Positions 1 to 8,702 are shown, numbered from the stretch's first letter. The stretch: 64,000 nt of DNA from CAIVVT01 sp963823095 (GCA_963823095.1 CAWGKI010000018.1:1-64000), one strand, 5' to 3'. Notes: generated by a model from the letters alone, not told the origin. A program made the numbers and translations.

Positions 1-507
1 TACGCATTGTCTGCGCCTGCACAATGTGCATTGCCGGTCGGCCCGCCCAATAGAGTCGGCTCGGGGCGGTCGGTTTGAAGTGGATAACGAGTCTGTCGAG
101 GTGAATCGGGCGCAGCCGGGCGTCCGTGTGAACCGTGACTTGGCCGGCACTGCGTCGGTAAGGCCTAGTCGGTTGGCCGCCGTAATCCCATCCGGAAGAA
201 ATCGGGCTTTCTCCCGCCGGGCAACGGCGTCTATGATTGCGGTGTAGTCGGGGCTGCTCGGTTTACCGGTTAGCGAGTTGACGCGCGGCACATCGTAGAG
301 CCCGCGATCGATGCGCCGCATGTCGCCGGCAAGCGCGAGGCGCTGGAGCGCCTTGTCAATGGCAGATCTTCCGCCTAGATCGAGAAAGTCGTTCGGAGTC
401 CAGACCCGAACGGATTTGTCGTGCTTGATGCGGTCGAGGATGCTTCGGCTGAGGTTAAGATTCGCGCCGCGATGCGGCGACGTTGTTTGTCCGATATTTG
501 TATGCAT
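1..507 (-). pseudogene. AbiEi-type antitoxin remnant (DUF6088-like), frameshifted
   Basis: This stretch is a near copy of the intact antitoxin gene at 6319-7077. The coding frame is broken: near position 139 one T is missing compared with the intact copy, which shifts the reading frame. Similarity to the intact copy stops at about position 21, so the C-terminal part and the partner toxin are absent. The upstream operator-like inverted repeats are retained at 489-563. It is best read as the left-over half of an AbiE-type toxin-antitoxin module after island rearrangement. It should not make a functional antitoxin. Confidence 0.75.
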
Positions 508-563
508 CTTTCGGACAGTTCCTTTGGCTTGGCCGGTCCGAAGAACGTGTACATTTTTCGGAC
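489..563. promoter_or_regulatory. Paired inverted repeats, copy 1 (probable AbiEi operator)
   Basis: Two 28-bp inverted repeats with 7-bp arms and 14-bp spacers: GTCCGAT (489-495) with TTCGGAC (510-516), and GTCCGAA (536-542) with TTCGGAC (557-563). The same pair is kept at 7059-7133 in front of the intact gene. AbiEi antitoxins are known to bind paired inverted repeats in their own promoter; the assignment here is inferred from position and symmetry. Confidence 0.6.
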
Positions 564-927
564 AAACCCAGAGTACCACACGGGCTTACGAAGCGGAACA
601 GCTTAGAGGCTCCGAGACACGTAGAGGTTCAAGCAGAGGACATCTAACGTGCACTGATCGACCGACGGGGCGCACTGCGAGCATCCGACAAAGGCCCTTC
701 CGCCGGACTGGAGCAATCTCAACCTCAGGCGCTCACCTCGTGGCGCTATTGAGAGCACACTCGGCACCCAGCGCTCTTGCCGGTCCTTTGTCAGCAGTTT
801 TGTCAGCAGGAGGTCCGAGTCTCATCTGTTTTCCAGAGTAGCCAGGAAGTTCGAAGAGTCTCGGAATGGGGCGAAAAACGGCCCAAAACGAGAAAAAAGA
901 TGATAGATGGGACTTGACACGTACGAA

Positions 928-972
928 TTCGTAATCAGCAGGTCGCCGGTTCAATCCCGGCGGGTGGCTCCA
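928..972 (+). other. tRNA 3' half, probable attachment site (copy 1)
   Basis: The bases run from an anticodon loop TTCGTAA (CGT would read threonine codon ACG) through variable region, T-arm GCCGG-TTCAATC-CCGGC, acceptor strand GGGTGGC, discriminator T and an encoded CCA at 970-972. The upstream sequence does not pair to make the anticodon stem, D-arm or 5' acceptor strand, so this is not a complete tRNA gene. Tyrosine integrases commonly use exactly this 3' portion as att core, and an integrase gene starts about 70 bp downstream. Confidence 0.7.
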
Positions 973-1044
973 TATACTAATTCAAAATAAAGCACTTAGA
1001 AATTTAAGCTGAAGCTCGTAGAGCCGCTGATTGCGGATACCGCC

Positions 1045-1692
1045 TTGCTTAAATCTCTATACGAAACCTTCCTCCAAGAACGACGCTTCCTCAAAAACTG
1101 CGCGGCAAAGACCATTCGATCATACCGACAGGCATGGGATGCCTTCGAGTCGGCGCTTACCCCAGTGAATGATTCCGATGGTGTCCGGGCAGCGTTGAAG
1201 TCGGGTGTCGTCAAAATGATGAGCGCCGGGAAGCTCCAACCGTCTAGCATCAACGTCTACCTCCGGGCGATGAACGCATTCCTTCGGTGGGGAAGCGTTG
1301 AGGAGCATTTCAAACCGCCGATCAAGAGCATCCAACTCCTGAAGACACCGACAAAGGTGCTGCCGACGCTGAACGAGTTTCAGGTCCAGCAAATTGTCCA
1401 GTTCAAACCGAAGTGGCGCAAGGAACGCCGGGTTCATGCCATGGCAATGCTAATTCTCGACACGGGGTTGCGATTGAACGAGTGTTTGCAACTTGCGGTT
1501 GCGGATGTCGATTTGGAGAATTTCCTGGTGACGGTACAGAAGGGGAAGGGCGACAAGCAGAGGAAAGTACCGATCTCAGGAGTAGGAAGGAAGGTGCTTT
1601 ATCGCTACATCCATCAAGGTGGAGACCCGGCTCGGCGTTTCGTGTTCACGACTGTGAATGGCACAGCCTTGACGCAGCGGAACGCCGGCGGG
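1045..1692 (+). pseudogene. Tyrosine recombinase/integrase, C-terminally truncated
   Basis: The first roughly 215 residues match a phage-type integrase: an N-terminal SAM-like core-binding region (residues 1-100) and the start of the catalytic domain with the first arginine (LDTGLRLNE) and the beta-hairpin lysine region (KGKGDKQRKVPI). The reading matches the family until TALTQRNA and then runs into antisense of a helicase gene, so the HxxR, H/W and catalytic tyrosine are missing. The start is taken as TTG 1045; the frame is open up to 1000 and a CTG at 1009 could be used. Lying just after the tRNA half, it was probably the island's integrase, now inactive. Confidence 0.75.
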
Positions 1693-1699
1693 CCGGAAC

Positions 1700-2712
1700 G
1701 CAGTAACCGCGCACGGGAAGACTCTGCGCTTTTTGAACTTGAGTCTCTTCTCTTTGGTGACTGGGTCGATCTCGAAGATGTGCGACTTCAGTCGCCGCAC
1801 TACATGGGCACGGTACGCATCACCACGGAGTCCGCCACGGCCATCCAGGAGAGAAGGATCGAGGAGTTCGCAGAGCGAAGCGAAAGAGCGGTCGCTGCCA
1901 TCATGGGGCGTGGCAGTGGCGAGGATCAAACAGTCTGAGCGCCGCGCCAACACTTCGGCCAAGCGACGGCGCTGCGAGTCTTCGCGATCCTGCGCCGCAC
2001 CCAGATCCATGCAGTGGTGAGCTTCGTCGATTACTGCGACATCGTAGCTGGCGCGCTCCAACTGGTCGAGGACACGCTCCTGCTTGAGGAAGTCGATGGA
2101 GACTAATGCGAGAGGGGCATGATCGAAGGGGTTTGCGCCAAGCTCGGTGCTGCGCCGGATCTCCTCCATTCGTGCGCGGTCGATCACATCCAGCCGGAGT
2201 CCGAACCGCTCACTCATTTCAGTCTTCCACTGGTCGAGAAGTGGGCCGGCAGGGGAGACGATCAGGATGCGGTGCGCAAGCCGCCGCGCCATGAGTTCTG
2301 TGAGTATCAACCCGGCTTGGATGGTCTTGCCCAGGCCAACCGAGTCCGCCAACAGCAACCTGACCCTGCTCATGCGAATGGCACGAAGGACGGGCACGAG
2401 TTGGTAAGGTTCCAGGCGAAGCCGACCAGGTTGAACCGCCAGCAGCGCGTTCGGCCCTAGCGCTTGTTCCAGCAAGAACGGCTGATGGTAGAGAAGCCAA
2501 TTGCGAATTGGCCCTGCGCGTTCCGGGTCGAGTGCGCGATATGTCGGCAGGATGCTCTCGAACGGTTCGAGCAGTTCAACCTCTTCACCCTTGAATGCGC
2601 CGTGCAGCCCGCGCAGCCGGTAGAGCGTCTGCGAACCAAGGTTCTGGGAGAAGACGACTTCCCATTTCAAACCGCGCGATTGGACCTCGGTACCGGGTAA
2701 TAGGGTTGACAT
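1700..2712 (-). pseudogene. SNF2-type DEAD helicase of defence type, 3' truncated
   Basis: About 336 residues of an SF2/SNF2 helicase: Walker A in LADSVGLGKTIQAG (about 121-134), motif Ia around IVSPAGPLLDQW, DEAH box (VIDEAHHC, about 227-234), motif III as ATATPH. The second RecA domain is absent because the gene ends at the same junction (about 1690-1705) that cuts the integrase, after which the frame reads antisense of the integrase. Similar N-termini occur on SNF2 helicases of defence loci (DISARM DrmD-like or methylase-associated), but the exact system cannot be fixed from this fragment. As it stands it cannot be a working translocase. Confidence 0.75.
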
Positions 2713-2940
2713 AGCCTAAATCGACCTGCGAAGCCATTATAGTTATCCTGGCTGCCCTTAGCCGCATTAACCCCGATCTAATTCATTTTCAGCAACATGC
2801 GCGCGGTCACTCCCGCAAGAGATTGAGCAGAATCCCGAAGAACCAGGGCCGAGAAGGGAGGGTTTGCGCTGAATGGAATCGAGAATTCATCGCATTGGGC
2901 TGGTGGGCCGGCAGCAGCCCTGCATTGCTGCAGAACCGAG

Positions 2941-3252
2941 TTGCCCAGCGAGTCGCTACCTCAGGAGGTCAGTCGGAAACTGGCGGAGGGGCATACGGGC
3001 ACGCGTGAATTCCGAGCGGAGGCCCGGCGCCGCCTGGACGATTGCGCCGCGGATCGCCGCGACCTGTGGAACAAGATCAACGACATCCGCGACCACGAGC
3101 TCAAGGAGATCCGCGACAAAGTGGACGATGCCCGCGCGAAGGGCAGCACGGCGACAGAGCGGGCAGAGTCCGTGTTTACCTGGCTGCGGATTGCATGCGC
3201 GGCTTGTGGTGCTTTGCTGCTGGCACCGTTCGCCGCGTCACTCCACAAATGA
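2941..3252 (+). CDS. Small coiled-coil protein with C-terminal membrane segment
   Basis: A 103-residue protein with a charged, helix-rich region (residues about 20-70, repeated D/E/R/K with hydrophobic spacing) followed by one hydrophobic segment (about 82-100, IACAACGALLLAPFAASL). This layout is common among small phage or island membrane proteins of the XhlA/holin-like type. The start used is TTG at 2941; no strong ribosome site was identified. It stands alone between two minus-strand genes. Function unknown; it is judged coding from its even helical pattern and clear membrane segment rather than from a recognised family. Confidence 0.5.
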   Translation: MPSESLPQEVSRKLAEGHTGTREFRAEARRRLDDCAADRRDLWNKINDIRDHELKEIRDKVDDARAKGSTATERAESVFTWLRIACAACGALLLAPFAASLHK

Positions 3253-3361
3253 TCGGGTTTATTGGCAGTTCGACCAATCAGGACCATCGAGCCCGGAAAT
3301 GAAGTTGAGCACCAGAATTCATTGACTGATCTAGCGCCTCGACCTCACGCATTGTTTGCTG

Positions 3362-4615
3362 TCAATCGGCATTCGACTTGGCCACGGCCGCTTGGAAGTC
3401 CGCGATGGCACGAAGCCATCCGTCCTGGCGCGCGTCATCCGCCAACAACTCGTCAATGAGGATGAATTTACCGTTTTGAGCAATGTACCAGCCGCCCACC
3501 TTAGGCGTTTCCTTAACGTGCGCACCAGGAACAAGCTCGGCCAGGCTTCTCATGTACTTTTTGCTAAGCTCGACCAGCCCGATACCTTCTGCCTGTGAAG
3601 TCATATGGCTTGCCCAGAATTGGCCGGAGCTAGGTATCGTGCCGAGGTTCCAGCCCATCGTATCGTCGTACCACCGGAGTACTATGGACTTGCTGCCGAA
3701 TTCGGGAGACACTCCATATGCCTCGAGCTTGCCGAGGAAAGCGTTGAGTTTGTCTGTGACTCCAGGAACACTCTTCTCTAGCTCCTCAAGGTAGCGTTCC
3801 TTCGTGATTGTCATCCTCGGGGCGCCGGCATTGCTTGTGGGAGGCGCCGTGTCCGCCGGTTTGATGCTGACGCGGCCTGCGTTGTCGATCGTGACGATAC
3901 CCCGATCAATATTGGTTGTCCTCGCGAGAACACGAGGCTGTGCAATGTAGCCTCCCGTGGGCACCTTGAAAAGAGCGATCTCGACAATGGCAAGGGTAAA
4001 GTGCAGCCCGGCATATTGCTGGAGGAATTCGGTCATGCTCTCGACCCCTTCCCGAATGCCGTCGCCCACGATGAGCAACAGGAATCTTCCACGCCTCAGA
4101 TTGCGCGAGACAGCGTCAACAAAAGACGCCTCGTCGATCTCGCTGCTTTCCGCCACCGTCTCATAGAGGCTTCGTGGTCGCTCCCCGTCGTGGGCATCGA
4201 AAGGTTCTGTGCGGCGGATTGCCGCCTCCAAGTCCTGATAACTCCATGCGGCTAAGTCTTTCGCATAATCGATGATCTGGCCGACGACCTCACGCCTAGC
4301 CTGTGGGTTCCGCCAGAGCTTGCACTCGATGAGCGCAATGTCGCCAGCCGGTGTCACGAGCAGGTTGTCCACGAATCCGGACGGCGTTGGCAATTCAATG
4401 CAAACCGGAACCATGCCGACGAATGCTCGCTCAATCTGATCGACCGGCAATAGGCTGGTCTGGTTCATGATGAGACGCTGTAGCCAACCCTCGTCGTAGG
4501 CTGCGCTATCTGGAGCGCTTTTTGATAGGTGGATGGACTCAAGGCTCGTAGCCTGAGAGCCAGCACTGAAGTCTTCGATGAAGAGCGGGCGACTGTATTG
4601 GGTATCTTTCGACAT
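3362..4615 (-). CDS. PD-(D/E)XK nuclease-like protein, probable defence gene
   Basis: A 417-residue protein. Residues about 80-125 carry a PD-(D/E)XK nuclease-like core: Asp83 in GFVDNLL, then GDIALIECKLW with Glu97 and Lys99, then GQIIDYAKDL, resembling the motif IV Q-x(3)-Y pattern. The C-terminal half (about 270-417) has no recognised motif. The core fits a restriction-endonuclease-fold protein acting on nucleic acid. It sits between defence-type genes (helicase remnant, AbiE module) inside an integrated island, which supports a defence or mobile-element role. Substrate and partner are unknown. The start is ATG 4615. Confidence 0.7.
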   Translation of the reverse strand: MSKDTQYSRPLFIEDFSAGSQATSLESIHLSKSAPDSAAYDEGWLQRLIMNQTSLLPVDQIERAFVGMVPVCIELPTPSGFVDNLLVTPAGDIALIECKLWRNPQARREVVGQIIDYAKDLAAWSYQDLEAAIRRTEPFDAHDGERPRSLYETVAESSEIDEASFVDAVSRNLRRGRFLLLIVGDGIREGVESMTEFLQQYAGLHFTLAIVEIALFKVPTGGYIAQPRVLARTTNIDRGIVTIDNAGRVSIKPADTAPPTSNAGAPRMTITKERYLEELEKSVPGVTDKLNAFLGKLEAYGVSPEFGSKSIVLRWYDDTMGWNLGTIPSSGQFWASHMTSQAEGIGLVELSKKYMRSLAELVPGAHVKETPKVGGWYIAQNGKFILIDELLADDARQDGWLRAIADFQAAVAKSNAD

Positions 4616-4784
4616 GTCGCACTCACGATATCATGCGGTGTTCCCGGTCTATGGTTGAACGGCAGCTGCTAGGCTGGCTGGCGGACCGAGAACGCAGACC
4701 GCCTGGGGAGCGTGCTTCAGCGAGGGATGAAAACTGGGCTCACCGACTGCCAACCCTACCGATCCTCGGCCACGCCAGGAATTG

Positions 4785-4812
4785 GAAAAAGCCCGGCGCG
4801 GGTGCCGGGCTC
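4785..4812 (-). terminator. Rho-independent terminator
   Basis: On the minus strand an 8-bp GC stem (AGCCCGGC with GCCGGGCT, loop ACCCGC) is followed by TTTTTCC. It lies about 25 bp past the stop of the DUF3489-like gene and so would end that transcript. Confidence 0.75.
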
Positions 4813-4834
4813 CTTCCAATCAACGAGTGCTTTA

Positions 4835-5060
4835 TTACTTCGCGACCGAGTAGATTCGCGCTTTGTGCGACTCGCGGCGCACGCTGGTGATCGTGTAGCC
4901 GTGCTTGCTGCCCAGAGTCGAGAGGAAGCCCCGGACGGAGTGCTTCTGCCAGTCGAGGGCGGCCATGATCTCATCGGGCATTGCGCCGCCCGCGGGTTCG
5001 AGGAGCGCGAGTACCGTCGCTTTACGCGTACCTCCGCATTGCTTGTCAGCTGTATGACCA
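4835..5060 (-). pseudogene. DUF3489-like protein, degraded start
   Basis: In the frame ending at TAA 4835-4837 the translation gives a DUF3489 domain: KATVLALLEPAGG, then MPDEIMAALDWQKHSVRG, then FLSTLGSKHGYTITS and RIYSVAK. That frame closes upstream at a TGA with no usable start before the domain, while an ATG with a short coding lead lies in another frame (MVIQLTSNAEV). A frameshift near the start is the simplest reading. DUF3489 proteins are small winged-helix-like proteins frequent on phages and islands. A good terminator follows, so the gene was once functional. Confidence 0.6.
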
Positions 5061-5266
5061 TACTGCCTTCAATCCTTCCAGTACCGCGCCGCGTCCGCAA
5101 TGAGCCAGCGGATTCCGCCCCTCGGATCCGGCACATGGGCTGCGGCGGCGCGGGATCACGTGCATGCGCGCATGGTCACCTTTGCGGCAAGTCGGCACTC
5201 ATCCGATTTCCGAGAACGACAGACGCTCTGAACACGGCAGTAGCCGTATTCTGAGCCGGTAACCGT

Positions 5267-6319
5267 TCATCGGTTCAGCTCGTCTTCAAGAGCGCTAATT
5301 GAAACCATAACCTCGTCAAATGCCGGCGCGTCGCCGATGATCATTCCGGCCATGCGGATGTAGTCGCGGCGAAGGTCTTCGTGCATCGCGCTGGTCGGCG
5401 TCAAAGAGAAGCTCCCCGGAGCTGCGCGATCGAGGCCGAGGTCTGGGCTATTGAAGAACATCCGTGCGTGAGCTACGCAGTCCGCGCCGAGAGCACGATC
5501 CGCGACTGCTCGCGCTCCGAGCTGCGACTGCAAGATGCGATGGATGTCGTAGTAGTGGCGCGAAACACGTTGTCCCTGCCCGCGCAGCACTCCTCGACGT
5601 TCAAACCACTTCCTTACGCCGTGCACGATGACAATCTTGTCCCACAAGGTCCGCTCCGCGACAACGGTAGTCACATGTTCGGCGCGAAGCGCAAGTTGGG
5701 GAACCTCGTCTGCACTGTATGGGACGATGTTCAGGTCCTCGTGTGGATCGAGAGCGGATTTGGCTCCGGACTCGATCTTCACGGCGGGGCGAATATACTC
5801 ATCGCGTCCTGCGGTGACTTCGGGATACCAGAACAATAGTGTTTGGCCGTCCGGATCATCAGGGTCAACGACTACCCTGGGATCGTTCGCCTCGATTCTC
5901 GCTTCGGCGAGAGTTCTTTGGACAGCCTCTCCAAATTGCTGCGCGAGCACATCCTGGATGTAGTCGCGGCAGGCTTCCTTGATCGCTTCCAGCCTCGCTT
6001 GGCGCTTTTTTCGGCTCAGTGCTTCGAGTTCCTGTACGGAGGCCGGCTGTCCGAGGTCCTCTCGGAAGACAGTGATATCGATGTCCTCAGAGAACCGCGA
6101 GATCAGCCCGTAGGCTTTTGACAACGAAGTTCCGCCCTTGAAGAGAAAACGAGGATGGCCAGCGGGGAGACCATTGAAAAGCAGATCGAGCGTCCAGGCG
6201 ACCCAGAAGTCTTTATCGATGTTCCGTTCTGGCGTGCCCAGTCGAGAGGCGGTGCCAAGGAACACGTCACGGCGGTCCCGTGGCGCTGCTTTGAGAAACT
6301 CCGAAAAGCCGGGATTCAT
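5267..6319 (-). CDS. AbiEii-type nucleotidyltransferase toxin
   Basis: About 350 residues. The nucleotidyltransferase signature is clear: FLFKGGTSLSKAYGL (GGTSLS motif) followed by FSEDIDITV with the metal-binding acidic pair. Further on come TLWDKIVIVHG and RHYYDIHRIL, typical of the AbiEii/AbiGii family. In AbiE systems this enzyme is the toxin and a phage-abortive effector. The ATG at 6317-6319 was chosen because its A is also the last base of the antitoxin's TGA stop (TGATG), giving tight translational coupling; an upstream in-frame extension to 6619 would read through the antitoxin gene and is rejected. Confidence 0.85.
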   Translation of the reverse strand: MNPGFSEFLKAAPRDRRDVFLGTASRLGTPERNIDKDFWVAWTLDLLFNGLPAGHPRFLFKGGTSLSKAYGLISRFSEDIDITVFREDLGQPASVQELEALSRKKRQARLEAIKEACRDYIQDVLAQQFGEAVQRTLAEARIEANDPRVVVDPDDPDGQTLLFWYPEVTAGRDEYIRPAVKIESGAKSALDPHEDLNIVPYSADEVPQLALRAEHVTTVVAERTLWDKIVIVHGVRKWFERRGVLRGQGQRVSRHYYDIHRILQSQLGARAVADRALGADCVAHARMFFNSPDLGLDRAAPGSFSLTPTSAMHEDLRRDYIRMAGMIIGDAPAFDEVMVSISALEDELNR

Positions 6320-7077
6320 CACGGCCGCCTCGTTGCGCGGCCGTCCGTAACTGGTTTCCTCTTGTTCGACGTGGAGGAGTTGTTGCGGGCGGTGGCATTC
6401 GACTGATCCGCATTCTGCAGAAGTTTGGTCACCAGGTCGCGCATCCACCCTGGTAGCGCATCGAGACCGCTCCCAAGATCGTCGCGAATCGCCTTTCCCT
6501 GCTTTGGGTCGTCCAGGATTCTCCCGATCCGTTTGAGGATAGAGTCGCCGTCCGCTGGAAGCATGTCGTGGAGCCAATGAAGCGCTTGGACAACGTGCAT
6601 TGCCGGTCGGCCCGCCCAATAGAGCCGGCTCGGGGCGGTCGGTTTGAAGTCAATAACGAGTCTGTCGAGGTGAATCGGGCGCAGCCGGGCGTCTGTGTGA
6701 ACCGTGACTTTGGCCGGCACTGCGTCGGTAAGGCCTAGTCGGTTGGCCGCCGTAATCCCATCCGGAAGAAATCGGGCTTTCTCCCGCCGGGCAACGGCGT
6801 CTATGATTGCGGTGTAGTCGGGGCTGTTCGGTTTACCGGTTAGCGAGTTGACGCGGGGCACATCGTAGAGCCCGCGATCGATGCGCCGCATGTCGCCGGC
6901 AAGTGCGAGGCGCTGGAGCGCCTTGTCAATGGCAGATCTTGCGCCTAGATCGAGAAAGTCGTTCGGAGTCCAGACCCGAATGGATTTGTCGCGCTTGATG
7001 CGGTCGAGGATGCTTCGACTGAGGTTAAGATTCGCGCCGCGATGCGGCGACGTTCTTTGTCCGATATTTGTATGCAT
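6319..7077 (-). CDS. AbiEi-type antitoxin (DUF6088-like winged-helix)
   Basis: About 252 residues. The N-terminus (ILDRIKRDKSIRVWTPNDFLDLGARSAIDKALQRLALAGDMRRIDRGLYDVP) is the winged-helix DNA-binding domain of AbiEi/DUF6088 antitoxins; the rest is the C-terminal antitoxin domain. Genetic order antitoxin then toxin with TGATG overlap fits a type IV toxin-antitoxin pair in which the antitoxin represses its own promoter. The frame stays open to 7149, but that would put both operator-like repeats inside the gene, so ATG 7077 is preferred; it still lies inside the proximal repeat and is uncertain. A broken copy is at 1-507. Confidence 0.75.
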   Translation of the reverse strand: MHTNIGQRTSPHRGANLNLSRSILDRIKRDKSIRVWTPNDFLDLGARSAIDKALQRLALAGDMRRIDRGLYDVPRVNSLTGKPNSPDYTAIIDAVARREKARFLPDGITAANRLGLTDAVPAKVTVHTDARLRPIHLDRLVIDFKPTAPSRLYWAGRPAMHVVQALHWLHDMLPADGDSILKRIGRILDDPKQGKAIRDDLGSGLDALPGWMRDLVTKLLQNADQSNATARNNSSTSNKRKPVTDGRATRRP

Positions 7078-7133
7078 CTTTCGGACAGCTCCTTCGGCTT
7101 GGTCGGTCCGAAGAACGTGTACATTTTTCGGAC
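7059..7133. promoter_or_regulatory. Paired inverted repeats, copy 2 (probable AbiEi operator)
   Basis: Two inverted repeats of 7-14-7 layout: GTCCGAT 7059-7065 with TTCGGAC 7080-7086, and GTCCGAA 7106-7112 with TTCGGAC 7127-7133. Centres are 47 bp apart. They lie directly at the antitoxin start. Binding by AbiEi to bend and shut off the promoter is known for the family and inferred here. Confidence 0.65.
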
Positions 7134-7490
7134 AAACCCAGAGTACCACATGGGCTCACGAAGCTGAAGAGCCTAAAGGCTCCGGGACACGCAGGGGTTC
7201 AAGCAGAGGACATCTGACGCGCACTGGTCGACCGACGGGGCGGACTGCGAGCATCCGGCAAAGACCCTTCCCCCAGGCTGGAGCCATTTTAATCTCAGGC
7301 GCTCGCCTCGGGGTGCTGTTGAGAGCACACACGGCGCCCAGCGCTCTCACCGATCCTTTGTCAGCAGTTTTGTCAGCAGGAGGTCCGAGTCTCATCTGGT
7401 TTCCAGAGTAGCCAGCGGGTTCAAAGAGTCTCGGAATGGCCCGAAAAACGGCCCAAAACGAGATAATAGATGGGACTTGACATGTATGAA

Positions 7491-7535
7491 TTCGTAATCA
7501 GCAGGTCGCCGGTTCAATCCCGGCTAGTAGCTCCA
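7491..7535 (+). other. tRNA 3' half, probable attachment site (copy 2)
   Basis: Same TTCGTAATCAGCAGGTC, T-arm and encoded CCA (7533-7535) as 928-972, again without a matching 5' half. A shorter echo of the core (ATCAGCAGGTCAATCC) follows about 90 bp later near 7609-7624. The remaining 7536-7796 shows no gene. Confidence 0.65.
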
Positions 7536-7796
7536 AAACTTGTTGAAATAAAACGACTTATACAAAATCTACCAAGAATCTACAGAATGACGGCTTCTAC
7601 TGATGGATCATCAGCAGGTCAATCCACAACATAACATTTGCTTTCAATTAGTTACGGCGCTCGTTCGCTTTCCACCTGTTCACCACCTGTTCAAATCGAT
7701 TGAGGCCGTACCCGTTTCGTGGCCGATCCGCAGGCCCACTCACCAGATGAAAGCGCGATTTTCGGGGCAGAGCGCGGTGAACTGCAGAGGCGTTGA

Positions 7797-8288
7797 TCAG
7801 CAGGTCGTCCGGATTCCGGTTCCGGACCACTCACCGGCAAGAGACGAAGGAGCACTGACGGCCGCCCGGAAGGGCGGCTGTTGGTACTGCGAAGTAAGCG
7901 TGAGTAAATTGGGTGCGCTTTCCTCCGCCTCAGTGGCGGCTTCGTGCGCAGCGTCGGAGTTGCTTGGATTCTTGCGTTTCAGCATCTCCAGGTTGTTGGC
8001 TCGTACGGCGTAGGTCTCTACCTTGCCGTTCTTGGTCGCAAAGGACCGGGTGTAGATCGGGCCGGAAACCGCAACCAGGTCGCCCTTCCCGATCGTCGCC
8101 GCGAACTTCTGCAAGCCGCCGTAAACCGCGACTTTGTGCCAGGTGGTGTACTCTTTGCGGGCCTCGCCCGTACCGCGCACGTCCTTGGTCGCCACCGAGA
8201 ACGTTGTGACGGTCGAGCCGTCTTTTTGCTTGAGGTCGACGACTTCGGCGTTTCCGCCAACGAAGCCGATGATTGTGAGGTTGTTCAT
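7797..8288 (-). CDS. ssb: Single-stranded DNA-binding protein, mobile-element type
   Basis: About 163 residues with a single OB-fold: MNNLTIIGFVGGNAEV at the start, TFSVATKD, then TTWHKVAVYGGLQKFAATIGKGDLVAVSGPIYTRSF, and the downstream strand KVETYAVRANNLEML. Start ATG 8286-8288 is preceded by AGGAG at proper distance; a longer in-frame start at 8327 is less likely. SSB coats single strands during replication and recombination. The tail lacks the acidic DDxPF-type tip of chromosomal SSB and ends in a low-complexity stretch, possibly because the 3' end is altered. It stands alone, unlike a chromosomal ssb, so an island or plasmid origin is likely. Confidence 0.85.
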   Translation of the reverse strand: MNNLTIIGFVGGNAEVVDLKQKDGSTVTTFSVATKDVRGTGEARKEYTTWHKVAVYGGLQKFAATIGKGDLVAVSGPIYTRSFATKNGKVETYAVRANNLEMLKRKNPSNSDAAHEAATEAEESAPNLLTLTSQYQQPPFRAAVSAPSSLAGEWSGTGIRTTC

Positions 8289-8391
8289 TTGATTTAGCTC
8301 CTTCTGTTCGGTACTCGAACGCCCCAACGGGAAGGCGAGAGGTCGACGCTCCCAAGGGCGAGGAGCTTCTTTTTTCGGGGGGACCGCGAGC

Positions 8392-8446
8392 GTGTGACTT
8401 GAAGCATCGTTTGGCCACTTTGGCCAAACGATGCTTCAAGTCGCAC
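8392..8446. repeat. Long near-perfect palindrome (26-nt arms, 3-nt loop)
   Basis: Arms 8392-8417 and 8421-8446 are reverse complements at 25 of 26 positions; the one mismatch would be a G-U pair in RNA. The loop is CTT. It lies about 105 bp upstream of the ssb start, in a stretch (8289-8700) with no recognised gene. A structure this long would form a stable cruciform or hairpin; it has no U-tract on either side and so is not a plain terminator. Confidence 0.85.
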
Positions 8447-8702
8447 GAGGCTTGGCGAGCGGGGGAGCCGAAACCCGCAGGGCTTGAAAGATGCGACGAG
8501 TCCCGCCGGGCGCGGCTGTGTTGGACCCGAGCCTTAGTCGAGTACAGAAGACATAAGGAGTGGCTGAAACTAGCCACTCACGGCACGGCAATTAGGCGGA
8601 AACTGAAGCAGAGAGCGCCACCTGCAACGACGGGACGTTCCAGATTGGCGAGCAAGGCGGCGATGCCGGCGGACCGGCGTAGTCGAAGATGCACACAACG
8701 TG

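Larger units (their letters stand above)
21..972. repeat. Long direct repeat, copy 1 (antitoxin remnant to tRNA half)
   Basis: About 950 bp that recurs at 6590-7535 with only scattered differences. It covers the antitoxin remnant, its operator, about 350 bp with no visible gene (580-925, with a duplicated TTGTCAGCAG motif near 795-811) and the tRNA 3' half. Weak similarity continues about 40 bp past the tRNA half. The two copies bracket the 5.6-kb defence segment, as expected for repeated integration at the same kind of site. Confidence 0.85.
6590..7535. repeat. Long direct repeat, copy 2
   Basis: Second copy of the element at 21-972, containing the 5' two-thirds of the intact antitoxin gene, the operator, about 350 bp without a visible gene (7150-7490) and the tRNA 3' half. 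Compared with copy 1 it has the extra T that keeps the antitoxin frame open. The acceptor strand of the tRNA half differs (TAGTAGC against GGGTGGC). Confidence 0.85.

Noticed and set aside
919..972. Complete tRNA-Thr gene
   Set aside because: Only the 3' half can be folded; the upstream bases do not pair to form the anticodon stem, D-arm or acceptor stem.
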